NCBI RefSeq assembly: GCF_003259845.1
Contig: NZ_QLMJ01000004.1
Coordinates: 186,001-250,000, forward strand
DNA length: 64,000 bases
Origin: Actinoplanes lutulentus
GTDB lineage: Bacteria; Actinomycetota; Actinomycetes; Mycobacteriales; Micromonosporaceae
Direction of reading: 5' to 3'
Positions within the stretch are counted from its first letter, which is position 1, and every line of letters starts with the position of its first letter. The position numbers and the translations under genes were made by a program. Shown here in pieces: positions 28,805 through 38,127 of this stretch. The notes beneath the pieces are model-generated. The model was not told the DNA's origin, did no database searches, and saw nothing but the letters and a program-made list of their open reading frames with translations.

Positions 28805-29601
28805 GAGCCTGTGCTCCGATAGTGGCGGATTCCGATGCGCCAGACGACGGCGGCTACAGCCGCTGCGGCGAGCGCGACCAGCGGTGAGAGATAGCCGGCC
28901 ACGGCCGGCAAACCCAGCGGATCGGCTCGGCCCAGGAGCGCCAGCGCCGGCTGATAAGCGACAAAACCAAACCCCATCGCGTACGCGAAAAGGCTCCTGA
29001 ATCCAGCGCCATAAACCGTGATCGGGTACGAAGTGAAATCCCGCCCGCCATAGGTGAAGGCGGAGCCGATCTCCCCGGAGTCGACCCACCAGAAAGCGAG
29101 CGTGGCACTGATCACGAAGATCGAACCGAAGAAGGCAGCCGCGGCCAGTGGCGTCACGACGATCAGGACAACCCGCGCCGGCGTCCAGTCGATGTGGTTC
29201 ATCACGACCGCACCGCCGAGCACGGTGAAGCCGAACACCACGCGCAGCGCCTTACGCAACGGCAGGTCCATGAGCAGCAGCTGCGGCAGGGCGGGCAGTG
29301 GCCGGACCAGCACGGCGTCGAGCGCCCCGGTCCGGACATAGGTCTTGAGGCGATCCACGTTGCCGACCAGCATGTCGGCCAACGCGAACCCGGCCGAGCT
29401 GAGACCGACCATGAGCACCGCCTGGGCCAGAGTGAATCCGCCCACCTGCGGCGTCGCGCGGAACAGCACGATGACCGTGATCACGTCGAAGACCGTGGCG
29501 CCCATGTTGCCGACCAGCTCGACCACGAACGATGTCCGGTAACTGAGCACCGACCGGGTCTGCGCGCCGAACAGCGCCGCGTACGCCCGCAGCTCACCCA
29601 C
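28801..29601 (-). CDS. ABC-2 type permease (DUF990-like), second subunit
   Basis: A 266-residue permease with six predicted helices. Recognisable parts are the TRSVLSYRTSFVVELVGN entry segment, DRLKTYVRTGALDAVLVRPLP on the cytoplasmic side, and a periplasmic GGRDFTSYPITVYG loop, typical of the DUF990/ABC-2 exporters that come as two different permeases with one ATPase. It overlaps the ATPase gene by 4 nt and the first permease by 8 nt, so the three are tightly coupled. Confidence 0.88.
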   Translation of the reverse strand: MGELRAYAALFGAQTRSVLSYRTSFVVELVGNMGATVFDVITVIVLFRATPQVGGFTLAQAVLMVGLSSAGFALADMLVGNVDRLKTYVRTGALDAVLVRPLPALPQLLLMDLPLRKALRVVFGFTVLGGAVVMNHIDWTPARVVLIVVTPLAAAAFFGSIFVISATLAFWWVDSGEIGSAFTYGGRDFTSYPITVYGAGFRSLFAYAMGFGFVAYQPALALLGRADPLGLPAVAGYLSPLVALAAAAVAAVVWRIGIRHYRSTGS

Positions 29602-30454
29602 CCTGGACCACCAGCCGGCGTTCGGCCCGGCGCTGCACCAGCACGGTCAGGCTCAAGGTCAGCACTGCCCAGAAGGCCTGCACTCCGACCAGTCCGGCCT
29701 GCATGGCCGGACCGTCACGTTCGGTAATCACGTCAAGTGGCGCCTGAAGGAGGCTCGGGAGTGGCGTACCCAGCCAAAGAGTGACGGTGGCCCAATCGGG
29801 CAGAAGTCGCAGCGGGAAGTAAAGGCCGCCGAGGACGCCCGAACCCAGCGTCCAGAGGATCATCGGCCCGCGGGCGTCCTGGAGCCAGTAAGCGGTCGCA
29901 TTCACGACATAACGGCAGGCGAAGCAGATGACCACGGCGAGGATCACAGAGACCGCGAAGAGCGGGACGGTCTGCCAGCGAGAGGGCACGTGAAGTGGGA
30001 AGAAGATCGCACCGGCCACCAGCGGCGGGCCGAACCGGGTGAGCATCGCGTGCAGGGCCCGGCCCAGGTCAGCAGCGAGATAGCTGGTCACCGGGGAGAC
30101 CGGACGTAACAGGTCGGCGGCGATGTCGCCGGTGCGGATCCGATCGGACAGCTCGGTCCAGCCCCACATCCCGATCACCGCGAGTAACCCTTGACCCACC
30201 CAGACGTACGTCGCGAGCTGCTCCACGTCGTAACCCCCGGGCCGCTGCCCCACCGCCCCCGCCGCGACGGCCAGCAGCACGTAGCAGCGCAGGAAGCCGA
30301 AGACTATGTTGGTGAACGATCCGGCTATGGTGGCTTGCCGGTAGGTGGAGTACCTCCGGAAACCCGACCTGATAAGCACACCGAAAGTAGTGGCCGAGCC
30401 GCGGAACGGACCGATTCGAGAGATCGTCAGCACTCTGGCGTCGATCCGGCTCAC
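29594..30454 (-). CDS. ABC-2 type permease, first subunit
   Basis: This 286-residue permease is the first gene of the transporter operon. It has RSGFRRYSTYRQATIAGSF near the N-terminus and DRIRTGDIAADLLRPVSP before the second helix pair, the same cytoplasmic motif as its sister permease. Six helices are expected. I start at the GTG at 30454, where AGGAG lies 9 nt upstream. A longer frame reaching 30574 would run into the region upstream of the WG-repeat gene. The substrate is not indicated by the sequence. Confidence 0.82.
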   Translation of the reverse strand: MSRIDARVLTISRIGPFRGSATTFGVLIRSGFRRYSTYRQATIAGSFTNIVFGFLRCYVLLAVAAGAVGQRPGGYDVEQLATYVWVGQGLLAVIGMWGWTELSDRIRTGDIAADLLRPVSPVTSYLAADLGRALHAMLTRFGPPLVAGAIFFPLHVPSRWQTVPLFAVSVILAVVICFACRYVVNATAYWLQDARGPMILWTLGSGVLGGLYFPLRLLPDWATVTLWLGTPLPSLLQAPLDVITERDGPAMQAGLVGVQAFWAVLTLSLTVLVQRRAERRLVVQGG

Positions 30455-30600
30455 GCCGTTAATCTCCTTTCGAATACCCCCCGCAGTGGAGCCGGGCGAC
30501 TCTAACCCGGTCCCCGGCCTGCCACCGCACGATTTTTGGACAAGGTGGAGTACGCCGTGACGGAGAGTCGCCAACTGCCGGGCCGCCCGTTGGCCGCCCG

Positions 30601-33600
30601 ATGAACGGTTGGAGCTCCCGGCCGGGCCCGGACAGCTGGGACGACGAGCCGGCGTGGGTCTACGAGATCACCTGGGAGTGGGAAGCCCTCCCCGGTCAGC
30701 GCTACCCGGGCGACCCCGGACGCCGAAAGGCCGTGCAAACCCCGGTCTACGAAGCGTCCCGAGGCAGCTCCGCCCCGGTCAGCGCCGCGCCGATCAGCTC
30801 GGTGCCGACCAGCTCGGTGCCGACCAGCGCCGCACCCATCAGTTCCATCCCGACGAGCAGCGTCCCGACAAGCTCCGTCCCGATGAGCGCCGCGCCGGTC
30901 AGCCCGGGCGCGGACGGTCGCGGCCGAGGCCGCGCAACGGTCGGCCCAGCGCCGGTTCCGGCTCCGTCGTGGCCCGAGGATCAAACCCAGCGAGGGTACG
31001 AGGAACCGCGCGGCCCTCGTGACGATCCGTCCTGGAACCGGCCCGTCAACGCTCACAACCGCGTCGACGACCGCCCGTGGCAGGGCGGCGGCGATCAGCG
31101 TCGTGGCCCGGGCCCGGTCTACGGCCAGGGGCCTGGTTCCGCCCCCGGCTCCGGCTCCGTGCCTGGCTCTGGTCCTGGTTCTGGTCCTGGTTCCGCTCCT
31201 GGGCCTGGCTCCGCTCCTGGTCCTGGTCCTGGGCAGCAGGGTCCGGGTCAGTACGGTTCCGCGCGTCCGGCGGCGGCCGCAGGGCGTGGGGTGCCGGTGA
31301 ATCCTGGGCATCCGCAGGGTCCCGGCGGGATGCCGTCCGCACCTGTCTCGCCCGGCCGCTCCGGTCGGCCGCCGGCAGGGCGGGCTCCTCAGCAGCCGAA
31401 CGCTCCCGAGGGCCAGGGTCAGCCCGGCCAGTGGGGCCGTGGTCCGGTCCAGCCGCAGGGTTACACCGGCCGTCCCAGCGGTCCCGGCTATCAAGGTGGC
31501 CCGGTTCCGCCCGGTTCCGTTCCGCCTGGTCCGGTTCCACCCCAGGGTCCCGGCCGTGGTGGGCAGGTCCCGCAGCAGCACCCGGGTGGTCCCGGCATGC
31601 CGCCGCAGGGGGACGGTAGGCAAGGGCCGGGTCCTCAGGGCCGGTTCGGCGGTACGCCGCAGCCTGGTGGTCCTGTCGGGCCGCCGCGTCCGCAGCAGGA
31701 TCCCGGGTTCCGCGAGCCCGGTCTCCAGGGTCGTCGTCCCGAGCACCAGGGTGGCTGGCCCGGCCAGGACGGCCGGCCTGTCTCCGACCAGCAGGGTCTC
31801 CGGCTCGGTCCGGATGGACGGCCGATGTCTGAGCAGGGCTCTCGTCCGGCGCACGAGCAGGGTGGGCGTCCAGGGCACGAGCAGGGTGGGCGTCCGGGGC
31901 ACGAGCAGCAGGTTCCGCGGCTGGGTCTGGACGGGCGTTCGGTGCCGGGTCAGGTTTCGCCGGCTGGGCCGGCCTACGGCAGTGCCCGCCCGGCACCGCC
32001 CGAGGCTTTCCCGGCATATGCCGACGAACGCCGTACTCCACGCGAAGGCCGCACCCCGGAAGCGCCGTTCGACCTGCGCCCGGTCCCCCAGGATCGGAAC
32101 GCGCCGGCTCCGTCGCGCCCCGCACCGCAACCGACACGCGTCACTCCGCAGCAGCCGGTCATGCCGCCTGCCGCGGTCTACCCGCACGCCCAGCCCTCAC
32201 CGGCCGGCCCCGGCGTTCCCCAGCCCCACCCCGCCTCCGGCCCGGTTCGCCCGGCCGCCGGTCCGGGTGGGGGTGGCCTTCCTGTGCAGCCGGGTTCTGG
32301 GCCGGCGCGGCATGGCGTGGTTCCGGTGGTTCCTGGTAACGGCGGCGAGGGCATCCGGCCGGCTGGTTCGGGTCCGATCGCGCCTGTTTCCGGGCCGGGA
32401 TCTGCCGCTCCCGTGTCCGGGCCGGCGCCGATCTCCGGCTCGGGCGTTTCCTTCCGCCCGGAGGAGTCCGGCGACAGTCAGAACCGTTTCCACGCCGGGG
32501 AACAACTCCGGGGCGGATCCCACTTCCAGGGCGGCGAGCCGCCACGCCACGGCGACCGCTTCCCGACCGGCGCCCAGCCGCGCGGCGAGGAGCGCTTCCC
32601 GGGCAGCGAGCAACCGCGCCGCGAGGAACGCTTCCCGACCGGCGAGCAGCCTCAGCGGGAAGAGCGTTTCCCGACCGGGGAGCAGGTGCGCCGGGATGAG
32701 ACCGGGCGCGCGGTTGACGCGCGGCAGGCTGATCTTGCTGGGACGCAGGAGGCGGACTACGAGCATCGGCAGGTGATCGACCCGCGCCGACTGGGGACGC
32801 ACGCTGCCGGCCCTGATCTCGGGACTGTTGCTGGTTCGCCGGCGGAGGCAGTCATTCCGCCGGTGGAACGACGTCCCGCCGCGCACTCTCGGCCTGACGA
32901 ACCCGTCGCGCCGGTCCGTCGTGAGGAGCCTGCTGCTCCCGGGGTTCCGGTTGAGCCCGCTGCGGCTGAGGAACCGCACGGTCTTGGCTGGTTGCTTTCG
33001 ATGAGTGGGCTCGGCGCGACCACGCCGGTTCCCGAGGCGGAAGCCGAGCCTGAAGCTGAGCCGGAGGTCGCGCCCGAGGTGCGGCCGCAGGGCTGGTTCG
33101 CGCCCGCCATCGAATCCGACGAGGAAGCCGAAACCGACAATTCGGCTCTGGAAGAGCCCGCCGCGGGGCATATCGTCGCGGAGGAGTTGGTCGCCCAGCA
33201 GTCCATCGCCGAGGAGCCGATCGCCGAGCAGTTCGTCGCCGACGAACCGGTTCTCGTCGCTGAGCAGTTGGACGTCGAGGAGCCGGTCGTCGCCGCTGAG
33301 CGGTTGGACGTCGAGGAGCGGGTCGTCGTCGAGGAGCCGGTTCTCGGCGAGGAGCCGGGCGTCTTCGACGGGGCTGTCAGCGATGGGGCTCTTCTGGCGG
33401 AGACTCTCACCGTTCGGTCGATCGCGCAGGATCTGCCCAGCAGTGAGCTTCCTGTCGAGGAATTCGTTGTCCAGCAGCCCTTCGGTGAAGAACTGGTTTC
33501 CGAGGAGGCCGTTGACGAGGAAACTGTCGCCGAGGAGCCTGCGGTCGACGTCGCGCCCGTTGTCGAGGAGCCTGCGGATCGGCTCGCCGACGCGGTGATC

Positions 33601-36009
33601 GTCGACATGCCGGTACCCGCCGCGTTTGTCGCTGACGAGCCCGTTGTCATTCGGCACCTCGCGCAGGCGTCGCTCGATGACGAGCCTCTTGCCGAGACGC
33701 CGGTCGCGGGCGGCCCGATCCCGTTCGAGCCGGACGTGACCGAGCCCGAGCCGATCGAGCCCGAGCTGACCAGGCACGAGCCGATCAGGCACGAAGCGAT
33801 CGAGCACGAGGTCGTCGGCTCAGAGGTGGCCGGCTCAGAGGTGGCCGGTTCAGAGGTCGCCGGGCCAGACCTGAGCGAGCCGGACACGGACGCTGCGAAC
33901 GTGGACGTGCTTGAGGCTGACGTTCCTCAGGCCGTTGACGCGGGCGCCATTGACGCGGGCGCCATTGACGCGGGCGCCATTGACGCGGGCGCCATTGACG
34001 CGGGCGCCATTGACGCGGGCGCCATTGACGCGGGCGCCATTGACGCGGGCGCCATTGACGCGGGCGCCATTGACGCGGGCGCCATTGACGCGGGCGCCGC
34101 TGACGTGGACGCCGCTGGCGGGTCGGGGGGCGAGGCTGGCTTCGGTGGTGGGGTCGCTGTTGAGGAGCCTGATTTTGACAAGGACTTCGCTGAGTTCCAG
34201 TCCTTCGGGGAGCTGACGGCCGAGGAGCCGGCCGACGGTCGGCCGGGCTTTGACCAGCCTTTTGCTGACTTCCAGTCGTTCGGCGGCTCAGCGCCTGCCG
34301 ATGAGGTCTCCGACGAGCCGGCCAGCGAGATCGTCACGGCGCCGGTCGCTCTGCTGGAGCCGGCTACCGAGCCGATCACCACGCCGACCACCACGCCGGT
34401 CGAGGCAGCGGCGGTCGAGACAGCCCCCGTCGAGACAGCCCCCGTCGAGACAGCGGCGGTTGAAGCAGCGGCGGTTGAAGCAGCGGCGGTTGAAGCAGCG
34501 CCGGTTGAGGCGGCTGTTGTTGCCGCTTCGACTGCTGAGACGGCTCCGGCTGGGGAGCGTGCGCCTGTCGCCGCGGTCAGGGCTGAGAGCCCCGTCGACG
34601 CGGTGTTGGAATCCCGTCTGTCCGAAAAAGGCCAGGCGGCCTCGGAGGGCTCGGATCGGCCTGCTTTGGGCGTACCCAAGCGGGAGCCGGTGCGGCAGCG
34701 CCGGGACCAGCGGTCGGTGGGTGACCGGCGGCGGGCTGATCCTGAGGAGATTTTGGCGTCCTACGCCTGGACCTTCGATCCGGAGACCCTGCGTGAGCAG
34801 GTCGATGAGCCGGACCGGCTCGGTGATCTGATCGATCGGCTGACCGACCGGCTGGAGTTCGCCGAGCGCGACAACGTGCGGGCTGGGCTGCTGAGCCTGC
34901 GGGCTGTGGTGTCGCGGGTTCTCGGTGACCTGGACGAGGCGCTCGAGGACGCGCGGGAAGCGGTTCGGCACGCTGAGGCCAGCGGGGAGCTGCGACCGGT
35001 TTCGATCGCTCAGGCTCGGTTGGCGCACGTGTTGCAGTGGCGGGGTGAGTTCGCTGAGGCGGACCGGCTCTACGCACAGGCCGATTCGGTGGAGCTGCCG
35101 TCGCGGACCCGGGCTGAGATCTTCGAGCTGGCCGGGCGGTCGGCGTTTGAGCAGGGGCGGTTCCTGGAGGCGGTGAATCACTTCGAGCGGGCGCTCGACG
35201 TGCGGCAGGGCGGTGACCCGGAGCTGATCGAGCGGGCCGAGATGGCGCTGGACGCGATCACTAAGAAGACCGCGTCGCAGAGCTGGGGGCCCTATCCGCG
35301 CAGTCGCGACGAGCTGCTGGGGCGGGTCACCGCGCCGATGCCGCTGCTCGACGACGGCGCCGGGTTGTGGGGATTCGCGGCCGCGGTCGAACCGAGCTTC
35401 GCCGAGGTGCGACCGTTCGCCGAGGGCGCGGCATGGGTACGCCGACCCGACTCCCCCGCGTGGGAGCTGATCGACCCGTCCGGAAATCCCCTGATAAATC
35501 GGGAATATCTCCAGGTGCAGTCCTTCGCCGAAGGGCTGGCCTGGGTTTCCCGGCAGCCCCAGGGCGGCTGGTTCGTGATCGACCGGCAGAACCGCGCGGT
35601 GGTGAACGGACAGTTCGAGGACGCCCGGCCGTTCCGGCGGGGTATCGCGCTGATCCAGCAGGGCGGCGTCTGGGGCGCCGTCGACCGGCACGGCCGGATC
35701 GCGGTGCCGCCGGGCTGGCCGGCGTTCGCGACGACGCTGCACATCGGCGGCGACCTGGACGGGTTCAGCGACGAGGGCCTGGCCGTGGTCAGCGCCGGCG
35801 AGCGCCTCGGTGTGCTGGACCGGACCGGCCGGCTCGTGGTGGAGCCGTTCTTCGAGAAGCTCGTGATCCACCCGTCGGCGTTCCTGGTGTCGCAGAACGG
35901 CCGGTGGGGTGCGCTGACGCGTAAGGGCGAGCCGCTGGTCGACCTGGTCCACGAGGACCGGGCAGCGGCGGTGGAAGCGATCGAAGAGGAAGCACGACCA
36001 GTCCTGTAG
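30601..36009 (+). CDS. giant low-complexity protein with TPR-like and WG-repeat C-terminus
   Basis: An 1802-residue protein with a layered build. Residues 1-40 are a Trp-rich start. About 50-620 are Pro/Gly/Gln-rich with short repeats. About 750-1110 are acidic with repeated EEPV-type units. Residues 1116-1165 are ten exact AIDAG units. More Glu/Val/Ala repeats follow to about 1320. From about 1380 to 1560 there are helical TPR-like pairs. From about 1580 to 1790 at least five WG-type repeats (GLWGF, WELIDPSGNPLI, WFVIDRQNRAV, VWGAVDRHGRI, RWGALTRKGEPLV) probably form a beta-solenoid or propeller. There is no signal peptide or membrane span. Function unknown; a scaffold role is inferred. The gene may be repeat-variable between strains. 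Confidence 0.88.
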   Translation: MNGWSSRPGPDSWDDEPAWVYEITWEWEALPGQRYPGDPGRRKAVQTPVYEASRGSSAPVSAAPISSVPTSSVPTSAAPISSIPTSSVPTSSVPMSAAPVSPGADGRGRGRATVGPAPVPAPSWPEDQTQRGYEEPRGPRDDPSWNRPVNAHNRVDDRPWQGGGDQRRGPGPVYGQGPGSAPGSGSVPGSGPGSGPGSAPGPGSAPGPGPGQQGPGQYGSARPAAAAGRGVPVNPGHPQGPGGMPSAPVSPGRSGRPPAGRAPQQPNAPEGQGQPGQWGRGPVQPQGYTGRPSGPGYQGGPVPPGSVPPGPVPPQGPGRGGQVPQQHPGGPGMPPQGDGRQGPGPQGRFGGTPQPGGPVGPPRPQQDPGFREPGLQGRRPEHQGGWPGQDGRPVSDQQGLRLGPDGRPMSEQGSRPAHEQGGRPGHEQGGRPGHEQQVPRLGLDGRSVPGQVSPAGPAYGSARPAPPEAFPAYADERRTPREGRTPEAPFDLRPVPQDRNAPAPSRPAPQPTRVTPQQPVMPPAAVYPHAQPSPAGPGVPQPHPASGPVRPAAGPGGGGLPVQPGSGPARHGVVPVVPGNGGEGIRPAGSGPIAPVSGPGSAAPVSGPAPISGSGVSFRPEESGDSQNRFHAGEQLRGGSHFQGGEPPRHGDRFPTGAQPRGEERFPGSEQPRREERFPTGEQPQREERFPTGEQVRRDETGRAVDARQADLAGTQEADYEHRQVIDPRRLGTHAAGPDLGTVAGSPAEAVIPPVERRPAAHSRPDEPVAPVRREEPAAPGVPVEPAAAEEPHGLGWLLSMSGLGATTPVPEAEAEPEAEPEVAPEVRPQGWFAPAIESDEEAETDNSALEEPAAGHIVAEELVAQQSIAEEPIAEQFVADEPVLVAEQLDVEEPVVAAERLDVEERVVVEEPVLGEEPGVFDGAVSDGALLAETLTVRSIAQDLPSSELPVEEFVVQQPFGEELVSEEAVDEETVAEEPAVDVAPVVEEPADRLADAVIVDMPVPAAFVADEPVVIRHLAQASLDDEPLAETPVAGGPIPFEPDVTEPEPIEPELTRHEPIRHEAIEHEVVGSEVAGSEVAGSEVAGPDLSEPDTDAANVDVLEADVPQAVDAGAIDAGAIDAGAIDAGAIDAGAIDAGAIDAGAIDAGAIDAGAIDAGAIDAGAADVDAAGGSGGEAGFGGGVAVEEPDFDKDFAEFQSFGELTAEEPADGRPGFDQPFADFQSFGGSAPADEVSDEPASEIVTAPVALLEPATEPITTPTTTPVEAAAVETAPVETAPVETAAVEAAAVEAAAVEAAPVEAAVVAASTAETAPAGERAPVAAVRAESPVDAVLESRLSEKGQAASEGSDRPALGVPKREPVRQRRDQRSVGDRRRADPEEILASYAWTFDPETLREQVDEPDRLGDLIDRLTDRLEFAERDNVRAGLLSLRAVVSRVLGDLDEALEDAREAVRHAEASGELRPVSIAQARLAHVLQWRGEFAEADRLYAQADSVELPSRTRAEIFELAGRSAFEQGRFLEAVNHFERALDVRQGGDPELIERAEMALDAITKKTASQSWGPYPRSRDELLGRVTAPMPLLDDGAGLWGFAAAVEPSFAEVRPFAEGAAWVRRPDSPAWELIDPSGNPLINREYLQVQSFAEGLAWVSRQPQGGWFVIDRQNRAVVNGQFEDARPFRRGIALIQQGGVWGAVDRHGRIAVPPGWPAFATTLHIGGDLDGFSDEGLAVVSAGERLGVLDRTGRLVVEPFFEKLVIHPSAFLVSQNGRWGALTRKGEPLVDLVHEDRAAAVEAIEEEARPVL
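33946..34095 (+). repeat. 15-bp tandem repeat, ten perfect units
   Basis: The unit GCCATTGACGCGGGC repeats ten times without a single change, encoding AIDAG. One diverged unit lies on each side (AVDAG before, AADVD after). Perfect identity at all codon positions points to recent expansion. Confidence 0.97.
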
Positions 36010-36018
36010 AAACAGGGG

Positions 36019-37017
36019 ATGAAGCACCGTCATCTCGGCCGCTCCGGCCTGCTGGTCAGCGAGATCGCCTACGGCAACTGGATCACCCACGGTTCCCAGG
36101 TCGAGGAGGATGCCGCGCTCGCCTGCGTGCGCGCGGCCCTCGACGAGGGCATCACCACGTTCGACACCGCCGATGTGTACGCCGGAACCCGCGCCGAAGA
36201 GGTGCTGGGCCGAGCCTTGAACGGCGAACGCCGCGAAGGGCTGGAGATCTTCACGAAGGTCTACTGGCGTACCGGGCCGGGCGCGAACGACAGCGGGCTG
36301 TCCCGCAAGCACATCATGGAGTCGATCGACGGTTCGCTGCGGCGGCTCGGCACCGAATACGTCGACCTGTACCAGGCGCACCGGTTCGACCACTTCACGC
36401 CGCTCGAGGAGACCATGGAGGCCTTCGCCGACGTGGTGCACCGGGGCAAGGCGCACTACATCGGGGTGTCCGAGTGGACCGCCGGTGAGATCCGGGCCGC
36501 CAAGCCGCTCGCCGACGAGCTGAAGATCCGCCTGGTGTCGAACCAGCCGCAGTACTCGATGCTGTGGCGGGTCATCGAGGCCGAGGTGGTGCCCGCCTCC
36601 GAGGAGCTCGGGCTGGGCCAGATCGTCTGGTCGCCGCTCGCCCAGGGTGTGCTGACCGGCAAGTACAAGCCCGGTCAGCAGCCGCCGGCCGGTTCGCGGG
36701 CCACCGACGAGAAATCCGGCGCCGGGTTCATCGCCCGCTGGCTGGAGGACGACGTGCTCACCGCGGTGGCGCGTCTCGAGCCGATCGCCGCCGAGGCCGG
36801 GCTCACCATGGCCCAGCTCGGCGTGGCATGGGTGCTGCAGAACCCGAACGTCTCCGCCGCGATCATCGGCGCGTCCCGGCCCGAGCAGGTACGCGACAAC
36901 GTCAAGGCATCCGGCGTGGAGCTGGACGCCGGCCTGCTGAAGGCGATCGACGAGATCCTGGACCCGGTCGTGACCCGGGACCCGTCGCTCACCTCCAGCC
37001 CGGCCAAGCGTCCTTGA
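36019..37017 (+). CDS. aldo/keto reductase
   Basis: A 332-residue AKR with the family signatures: GITTFDTADVYAGTRAEEVLG (the catalytic Asp and Tyr region), the Lys in EIFTKVYW, a His in YQAHRFD, and IIGASRPEQVRDNVKA for NADPH binding. It looks like the Kv-beta/YghZ-like group (TPLEETMEAFADVVHRGKAHYIGVSEW). It reduces carbonyls with NADPH; the physiological substrate is unknown. The start ATG lies 10 nt after the stop of the WG protein, so they may be co-transcribed. It abuts the convergent M50 gene without a gap. Confidence 0.93.
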   Translation: MKHRHLGRSGLLVSEIAYGNWITHGSQVEEDAALACVRAALDEGITTFDTADVYAGTRAEEVLGRALNGERREGLEIFTKVYWRTGPGANDSGLSRKHIMESIDGSLRRLGTEYVDLYQAHRFDHFTPLEETMEAFADVVHRGKAHYIGVSEWTAGEIRAAKPLADELKIRLVSNQPQYSMLWRVIEAEVVPASEELGLGQIVWSPLAQGVLTGKYKPGQQPPAGSRATDEKSGAGFIARWLEDDVLTAVARLEPIAAEAGLTMAQLGVAWVLQNPNVSAAIIGASRPEQVRDNVKASGVELDAGLLKAIDEILDPVVTRDPSLTSSPAKRP

Positions 37018-37845
37018 TCAGGTGCTGCTCCAGAACCGCATGAGGTCGAAACCGAGTGCGTAGAGCCACGGCTCCACGTTGATCAGCCCGGCGAGCCAGT
37101 TCACCGCCACGTAGAAGTACTCACCCACCTGCGTCTGCCAGAGCAGCAGGAACAGCAGGAGGAAGCCCCACGGGGCGACGAGGTTCCAGGCGCGCTGGTA
37201 CGCCGGGCTGAACCACGGCGAGATGATGCTGCCGCCGTCCAGGCCCGGCACCGGGAGGAAGTTGAGCACGCTCGCCGTCACCTGGAGGAACGCGAGCAGC
37301 GCCAGCGCCGCCCAGAACTCCAGATGCCCCGAGTCGCTCAAGCTGTACTGACCGGTGACCGTCGGTGCCAGTTCCGGTGCCATCCCGGCCAGGAACGGCA
37401 CCGCCACGACCAGCGCGAGGACCACGTTGGTCAGCGGTCCGGCCGCGCTGATCAACGAGTCCTTGAGCCGGCTGCGGATGTACTGATGGTCGATCCAGAC
37501 CGCGCCGCCGGGAAGGCCGATGCCGCCGAGGATCACCACGATCACCGGCAGCACGATCGAGAGCAGCGGGTGGGTGTACTTCAGCGGGTTCAGCCGCAGG
37601 TAACCCCGGTCGGCCACGCTCAGGTCACCGGAGAAGAACCCGGTGAGCGCGTGCGCGTACTCGTGCAGGCAGAGCGAGATGATCCAGCCCGAGATAACGA
37701 AGAGAAAGACGTCGATCCGGACGTTCCCGAAACTGGTCCAGGTCATGACGCCACTGACCGCGAAGACCGCGACGATCCCGACGAAGACCGGGCTCGGCAG
37801 GAAGGCGTTGCGCGGTGTACGCGTGAAGACCGGTTCGTAAGTCAC
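37018..37845 (-). CDS. M50 family (site-2 protease-like) membrane metalloprotease
   Basis: A 275-residue membrane protein with the zinc motif HEYAH in CLHEYAHALTGFF and a later LPVPGLDGGSI that supplies the third ligand Asp. About six helices surround these motifs, as in the small rhomboid-like S2P group without a PDZ domain. Family members cut membrane-bound regulators or peptides. A target is not evident. The start is the GTG at 37845, one nucleotide from the stop of the next upstream gene. Its stop touches the convergent aldo/keto reductase stop. Confidence 0.9.
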   Translation of the reverse strand: MTYEPVFTRTPRNAFLPSPVFVGIVAVFAVSGVMTWTSFGNVRIDVFLFVISGWIISLCLHEYAHALTGFFSGDLSVADRGYLRLNPLKYTHPLLSIVLPVIVVILGGIGLPGGAVWIDHQYIRSRLKDSLISAAGPLTNVVLALVVAVPFLAGMAPELAPTVTGQYSLSDSGHLEFWAALALLAFLQVTASVLNFLPVPGLDGGSIISPWFSPAYQRAWNLVAPWGFLLLFLLLWQTQVGEYFYVAVNWLAGLINVEPWLYALGFDLMRFWSST

Positions 37846-37846
37846 G

Positions 37847-38044
37847 TCAGTCCGCCGGCGTGAGACTCATCTGGTAGTCGACCCGGTCGTCCTCGACCAG
37901 CACGACCGTACTGACGCCGGTGGTCTGCAGCTGGCGCCACTCCTGACCGATCCAGGACTCGGCGTCCGCCTGGCTGCTGAACGTCTCGGCGGGTCCTTCG
38001 ACCGGCTTACCGTCGACGTCCTCGTACCGCCAACTCCACGGCAT
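37847..38044 (-). CDS. small conserved actinobacterial protein (65 aa)
   Basis: The product starts MPWSWRYEDVDGKPV and contains FSSQADAESWIGQEWRQL, a Trp-rich pattern seen in short conserved actinobacterial proteins whose role is unknown to me. It ends one nucleotide before the M50 protease start, so the two are probably one operon. I use the ATG at 38044 because the conserved-looking part begins there. A start at 38059 would add five residues. Confidence 0.75.
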   Translation of the reverse strand: MPWSWRYEDVDGKPVEGPAETFSSQADAESWIGQEWRQLQTTGVSTVVLVEDDRVDYQMSLTPAD

Positions 38045-38114
38045 AAGCCGCCCCCTCACGTCGTCTGCGTCGGTGGGCTTCCACCCTACGGCTTGTCCGC
38101 GTGCGGACCGGCTC

Positions 38115-38120
38115 TAAGGT
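38115..38120 (+). promoter_or_regulatory. -10-like TAAGGT before cobU (leaderless type)
   Basis: TAAGGT ends 7 nt before the ATG at 38128. A leaderless mRNA would leave no room for a cobalamin riboswitch, and none is seen upstream. Confidence 0.5.
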
Positions 38121-38127
38121 ACGGGGC

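Noticed and set aside
30502-32187. Thr/Arg/Pro-rich minus-strand open frame opposite the giant protein's N-terminus
   Set aside because: A shadow of the Pro/Gly-rich repeats; no independent start signal or family.
34288-36456. Long minus-strand open frame (722 codons) under the WG-repeat gene
   Set aside because: It runs across two real genes on the other strand and translates to low-complexity Arg/Pro/Gly sequence without motifs.
38045-38127. Cobalamin riboswitch before cobU
   Set aside because: Only about 80 nt separate the divergent genes and no B12-box-like core is present.
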